13,473 nt of DNA, from the NCBI GenBank assembly GCA_028565635.1, contig JAOXYB010037928.1:1-13473 (forward strand). The letters are read 5' to 3'. Origin of the DNA: Phoronis ovalis (Eukaryota > Phoronida > Phoronidae). The notes under the pieces were generated by a model. The model made no database searches. It saw only the letters and a list, made by a program, of their open reading frames with translations, and was not told the origin of the DNA. A program made the position numbers and the translations under genes. Numbering within the stretch: position 1 is the stretch's first letter; every line of letters starts with the position of its first letter. Shown here piece by piece: positions 10,139 to 13,473 of this stretch.

Positions 10139-10478
10139 GCTCGTGAAATTTGAGGAAATGTAACATAAAGTAGATAAGTACAATTCTTTGACTTTGTAAG
10201 GTTATCGAGTCGAAAATCAGTTGTGATGTCAGCATTGCTTCATCAGTTTGTTAAATTATAGAACATTTGCATGTACTCCGTGGAGGTACTAATCGCGGAC
10301 CTAAACCTTCCCAGCATACCGCATTGTGTGATCGAATGAATCGAACAGTGATCACGTGTACGTAGTTCTCTGTGCGCTCGCGATATAAATATGGGTCCAT
10401 ATTCTGATGATACGGTGTAAGACTTTTTTTCCAAAACAATGTTTACATACAAAGGTATAAAAATTCAAGACAGAAATC
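10139..10478. other. 5' flank of the complete CIMIP1-like gene
   Basis: Presumed promoter of the minus-strand gene. I looked for a convincing RFX X-box, as ciliary genes often have one, and found none. The right part may include degraded upstream sequence of the retrotransposon fragment that begins clearly at about 10479. Confidence 0.3.
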
Positions 10479-10871
10479 TTTAGATCAAAACTACGGAACA
10501 GTTTGCCTAATGATGTAAAAAACTGTACTACCCTTTCATTATTTAAATCCAAAACAAAAAAATCCCTTCTTACCAAATTAAGCGGGGGAGGAAAATGGTT
10601 TCGTGTTTTATTAATTTCCTAATATCCAGTTTTGGTACAATATTTGTTATTTCTGTGAGTGTTTGTAATCTTGAACAATCACTGCTTGGACTGTAATCAG
10701 GTCATCTCATTGTATTTTTTTCTTCATCTTATTTGTTCGTGTAATTTACCTGTACCATCTTGTTTCATATTCCGGGACCACATTGGAAATAAGTTTTTTT
10801 ATTTATTGTAATTTATTTATTTTATGTAATTGTTGTGTTTCATGTACCAAAATAAAATCAAGCAATCAATC
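10479..10871 (+). mobile_element. 5'-truncated 3' end of a non-LTR (LINE, CR1/L2-like) retrotransposon
   Basis: From 10479 to the stop at 10620–10622 the plus strand reads the typical C-terminal tail of a LINE polyprotein: FRSKLRNSLPNDVKN, then SLFKSKTKKSLL. This matches the common form F-GPKLWNSLP-DVKN…FK-KLK-LL. The 3' UTR follows, with CCGGGACCACATTGGAAATAAG-like sequence at 10772–10793 (seen in many invertebrate CR1-like elements), AATAAA at 10851–10856, and a short AATCAATC-type 3' terminus. Upstream the frame is broken, so this is a truncated, inactive copy. Open frames on the opposite strand here are shadows of it. Confidence 0.75.
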
Positions 10872-11727
10872 GATTCCAGTTTCACTTGTAAACATTTGAA
10901 AATGGTGTAGAATATACATGACTCTGTACCAATGCAAGCGAAACTGCAATTAAAATGGTTTCTTCATGTTTAGAGACAGCAACCGGCTACAACATAATAT
11001 TATCAGTGATTTAAATTTGATAAATTGTGGGTGATCGGGCGAATTTTTAAAAGATGGCATCAATGCTGTATATCAGTGATTAAATAACAGAGGTAAAAAT
11101 GACTCAGTTTTCAATTTTTTGTAAAAAATCTCTGAGAGAAATACCAGGGTAATCACATACGGAATGAGGTAAAAAAAACTAGTGCATGGTTTTTGTGTGT
11201 TTGTGTAGTTGTTGCAAACGTAGTAACAACAATTAAGTATTCTCTACTGATACAGTAATATAATAAAATCAATATAATACAAAATACAATATTAAATATC
11301 CATAAAATTAACCCTATTGGTAATTTGGAAATACAAATGCTGCATCGTTATGTGCACACAAATGTGGCTAGTTTAGAACCAAGCCCCGGGGCCAAAGCTC
11401 TCTTGGTATGCAATGAGTATTTCTCTCCGTGGTAAAATTGATGTGCAAATAATCGCCACGCGGACATTCGTTCATCGATATCATTTTTAACCCGTTTAGT
11501 TCTTTTTAATTATATATATCGCTACGTACACAATTGGCAGTAATCAATTGGACAAATAAATGTGGAAAACAGACGTTATATACATAGAGGGTTGAATTTC
11601 TTCAGACTGGTCGATCTTTTTTATGTACCATACATTTTAATGTTATTAATATTAAACCAAATATATGTCAAACATTACGCGTTTTCACATGCCCGACAAA
11701 CACTTGAAGTTAGCAAGAGAAATTATA
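10872..11727. other. Intergenic region between the two CIMIP1-like genes
   Basis: AT-rich, with no gene or RNA recognised. An AATA-rich stretch covers about 11258–11300 and a short CCCCGGGG palindrome lies at about 11385–11392. The last ~90 bases are probably the 3' UTR of the second CIMIP1-like gene. Confidence 0.4.
11636..11641 (-). terminator. Variant poly(A) signal of the second CIMIP1-like gene
   Basis: ATTAAA on the minus strand, 87 bases past the TAG at 11728–11730. The spacing is nearly the same as in the first copy (84 bases). Confidence 0.4.
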
Positions 11728-12039
11728 CTATTCAATTGATTCTTCGGGCCAACCAAAATCTTTACAGATACTTTTCAGCCGTAAAACCTGTGGACCAATT
11801 CTGTCAAGTCTTAGACACGTTTTTATCCATCTGTCAGTCTGCCCAAATCCATATTCTTTTGTCGTCGTTTGAGGCGTCCCATTACCATAGAACCAATTAA
11901 CTTTTGAACCTACTCCTGGTACTGGAGGGAGTTTCAATAATTTCTCAGGAGTTTTGGCTAGATCTTCGCTGTTTACTGTCCTATATCTTGCTGGAAGTAG
12001 TGGTGTGGACGAGTCTCGTTTTGTCAGTTCTTGTTGCAG
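11728..12039 (-). CDS. Last exon of a second CIMIP1-like gene (partial)
   Basis: A 103-codon open exon plus stop, preceded on the minus strand by an acceptor (TTCTGTTTTGATAG, then CTGCAA). It aligns end to end with the last exon of the neighbouring CIMIP1-like gene, with the same phase-0 start. Shared blocks are TKRD-STP, LKLPP, PG--SKVNWFYG, TTTKEYG and WPEE near the end. Roughly half the residues agree, so the duplication is old, and the intact frame argues for a working gene. I searched the minus strand up to 13473 for the W-x-KWG exon and the QDxIW start exon and found neither. Those exons should lie beyond the window, implying an intron of more than 1.4 kb. If they are absent, this is a fragment. 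Confidence 0.72.
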   Translation of the reverse strand: MQQELTKRDSSTPLLPARYRTVNSEDLAKTPEKLLKLPPVPGVGSKVNWFYGNGTPQTTTKEYGFGQTDRWIKTCLRLDRIGPQVLRLKSICKDFGWPEESIE

Positions 12040-12797
12040 CTATCAAAACAGAAAAAAGTAACAGTAATATGTACTATGGTAAAAATTAATATTAACAAGC
12101 AGGTGAGAAAATTTACGATTTCTAAAATTTTGCTCAACTACAAGACCAGGTACACATTATTACAGCAATAAAATCTACCATGCAACACACACTATATCAA
12201 ATATAATATAACTTAATGCAATATAACCTAATAAAATATAAGATCACACTATATAATCAGGATTATTGTTCAGTGTACTCCACAAGTATCTTTGAGAGAG
12301 CGATAAAACACAATTTCGTACAAATCTGCAGTTAAAAGCAAAAGAGCGTGGAATGATTGAAAATGCTATATGTATGTAATACAGGTCTCAGATAACCTTT
12401 TAGAAAACGATGCAAACTTTAATTATGACGAGATGGAACCTAAAATTTAAAAATGACTTTTGTCTTTAAAATAATTTTTTGAAATTTCAACATCATTTCG
12501 TATACATAAGATTGATGCTTGACAGATGATACACGGCAATAAATCCGGGTGGCCAATAAATAAATACTTCGAAACTAACCATCATAATTGCATATATCTT
12601 ACAAGCGATACAAATCAGCGGATTCACTAAAAGTGCAGCAAAGGGAAGATGAGAAAATCTTGTTAACGTAATGAGGCGCCGTCAATGGAAAAACCCTAGA
12701 AAATTAATGAATTAACAGGCTAAATGAAATGTCCGATGTAAATGTTAACAAATTAGTTTGTGTATGAAGATGACAAAAATGAAACTAGGAAGCCTGA
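12040..12797. other. Probable intron of the second CIMIP1-like gene, left part
   Basis: AT-rich, with low-complexity TATA/AATATA sequence at about 12190–12260. No exon is recognised on either strand. A 30-codon minus-strand frame at about 12508–12600 with a hydrophobic stretch was not accepted. Confidence 0.4.
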
Positions 12798-12976
12798 GAA
12801 TAGAATAAATTCATGCAGCAAAAGTATGTACCAGTATATCGTATTAACCTGAACAAAAACCGTTGTATTTTACAAAAAGTTTTTTTTTTGACGAAACTTC
12901 TATTCAAAGGAATGTCTAGCTAATTGGGCTGATGCCCAGCTTGTATAATATTTTTGTTTAAGTATTATTTGTACTA
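12798..12976 (+). repeat. Dispersed direct repeat, copy 1
   Basis: It aligns over its whole length with 13136–13319 in the same orientation. By eye the identity is roughly 85–90 percent, with perfect shared runs around ACCGTTGTATTTTACAAAAA and AAGGAATGTCTAGCTAATTG. The two copies start 338 bases apart and the spacer is not repeated, so this is not a simple head-to-tail array. The origin is unknown; possibly two insertions of one short element or an old local duplication. Confidence 0.8.
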
Positions 12977-13135
12977 AACAAGTAGTACACTGCCATTTTT
13001 TAATTAACAAATTCCATGCTGTCCGACTGTATGGTAAAAATATTATGATATAATAGTATACATTTTTTCAGAAAAACTGTAAAGAGGATGAAGAGAGTCT
13101 ACTATTGAATATTTATAATAACTCCTGTTGCGTAG
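12977..13135. other. Spacer between the two repeat copies
   Basis: AT-rich, with no recognisable content and no similarity to the sequence after copy 2. Confidence 0.5.
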
Positions 13136-13319
13136 GAATAGAATAAACCCTGAAGCGAAAGTATACATACATGTACGAGTATATCGCATTAACCTAAACA
13201 AAAACCGTTGTATTTTACAAAAAGCTTTTTTTGACGAAACTTTTATTCAAAGGAATGTCTAGCTAATTGGACTGATACCCAGCTTGCATAACACTTTTGT
13301 TTAAGTATTGTTTGTACTA
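13136..13319 (+). repeat. Dispersed direct repeat, copy 2
   Basis: Partner of 12798–12976. It differs by scattered substitutions and a few small indels, for example a shorter T run near 13227. Alignment fades before GAATAGAATAAA on the left and after TTTGTACTA on the right, giving fairly sharp ends. No target-site duplication or terminal inverted repeat is evident. Confidence 0.8.
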
Positions 13320-13410
13320 CTGTTGATCTCATAATGTATAAATAATCGAAATTACGCAATAACTTTAAGAAAAGCATAATTTCCTTCAAGGCACCAGAAT
13401 AAAAGTGAAA

Positions 13411-13473
13411 ATGGCGACACCACCTAATGTAGAACGTGGTATTTTGAATTTTTCAAATGCTCATTTTTTTATG
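13411..13473 (+). CDS. Possible first coding exon of an unknown gene (partial)
   Basis: An ATG in good context (GAAAATGGCG, A at -3 and G at +4) opens a 21-codon frame starting MATPPNVERG that is still open at the window edge. I do not recognise the protein. It lies opposite the presumed long intron of the second CIMIP1-like gene, which would make it a nested or divergent gene. A chance open frame this short is common, so the call is weak. Confidence 0.2.
   Translation, partial: MATPPNVERGILNFSNAHFFM

Noticed and set aside
10121-10145. GTTGCCACC as a possible RFX X-box of the CIMIP1-like gene
   Set aside because: Only one half-site fits, the second half does not, and it lies within the coding start.
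11562-11900. 112-codon plus-strand open frame
   Set aside because: Largely antisense to the second CIMIP1-like exon, whose frame is confirmed by its paralogue. This one is a shadow.
12508-12600. Minus-strand 30-codon frame with a WPPGF hydrophobic stretch, tested as the missing exon of the second CIMIP1-like gene
   Set aside because: It lacks the W-x-KWG-L pattern and suitable splice sites. Similarity is limited to the WP pair.
1-13473. tRNA, rRNA, CRISPR or bacterial-type operon features
   Set aside because: No B-box-like tRNA motif, rRNA stretch or regular spacer array was seen, and the gene structures are eukaryotic.

Overview
This window looks like nuclear DNA from an invertebrate animal. 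The evidence is split genes with GT–AG introns, a single-exon DUF229-type membrane protein, a recognisable EIF1AD gene, a ciliary CIMIP1-like gene, and remnants of animal-type transposable elements. The DNA is AT-rich by eye. The repeat styles (pyrimidine tracts next to TTGACGT motifs, and an element bounded by CCCGGGG) resemble repeats I associate with molluscs and other lophotrochozoans. That placement is an impression only; no species can be named from the sequence.

Layout, left to right. 1–2229 is non-coding and repeat-bearing: a C-rich/TTGACGT repeat at 1–180, and an imperfect inverted-repeat (MITE-like) element at about 705–1150. 2230–4242 (minus) is an intronless 670-residue DUF229 protein of the alkaline phosphatase/sulfatase-like superfamily with a signal anchor. 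Its only canonical poly(A) signal lies inside its last codons. 4998–5118 is a 121-bp foldback element flanked by a perfect 9-bp target-site duplication. 6017–7505 (plus) is EIF1AD in four exons, 163 residues. 8617–10138 (minus) is a complete three-exon CIMIP1/LLC1-family (C20orf85-like) gene, 141 residues. 10479–10871 is the truncated 3' end of a non-LTR retrotransposon. 11728–12039 (minus) is the last exon of a second, diverged CIMIP1-like gene whose upstream exons must lie beyond the right edge. Within or beside that gene are two direct copies of a roughly 180-bp repeat (12798–12976 and 13136–13319). A short open frame with a good start context begins at 13411 (plus) and runs off the window.

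The genes do not form a pathway. EIF1AD belongs to RNA binding and 40S ribosome maturation. The CIMIP1-like pair is predicted to sit inside axonemal doublet microtubules. The DUF229 protein is a predicted membrane-anchored secretory-pathway protein. The main evolutionary event visible is a tandem duplication of the CIMIP1-like gene with a retrotransposon fragment between the copies. I found no clear evidence of a new biological system. The most interesting items are the foldback element, the duplicated ciliary genes, and the poly(A) signal that coincides with coding codons.
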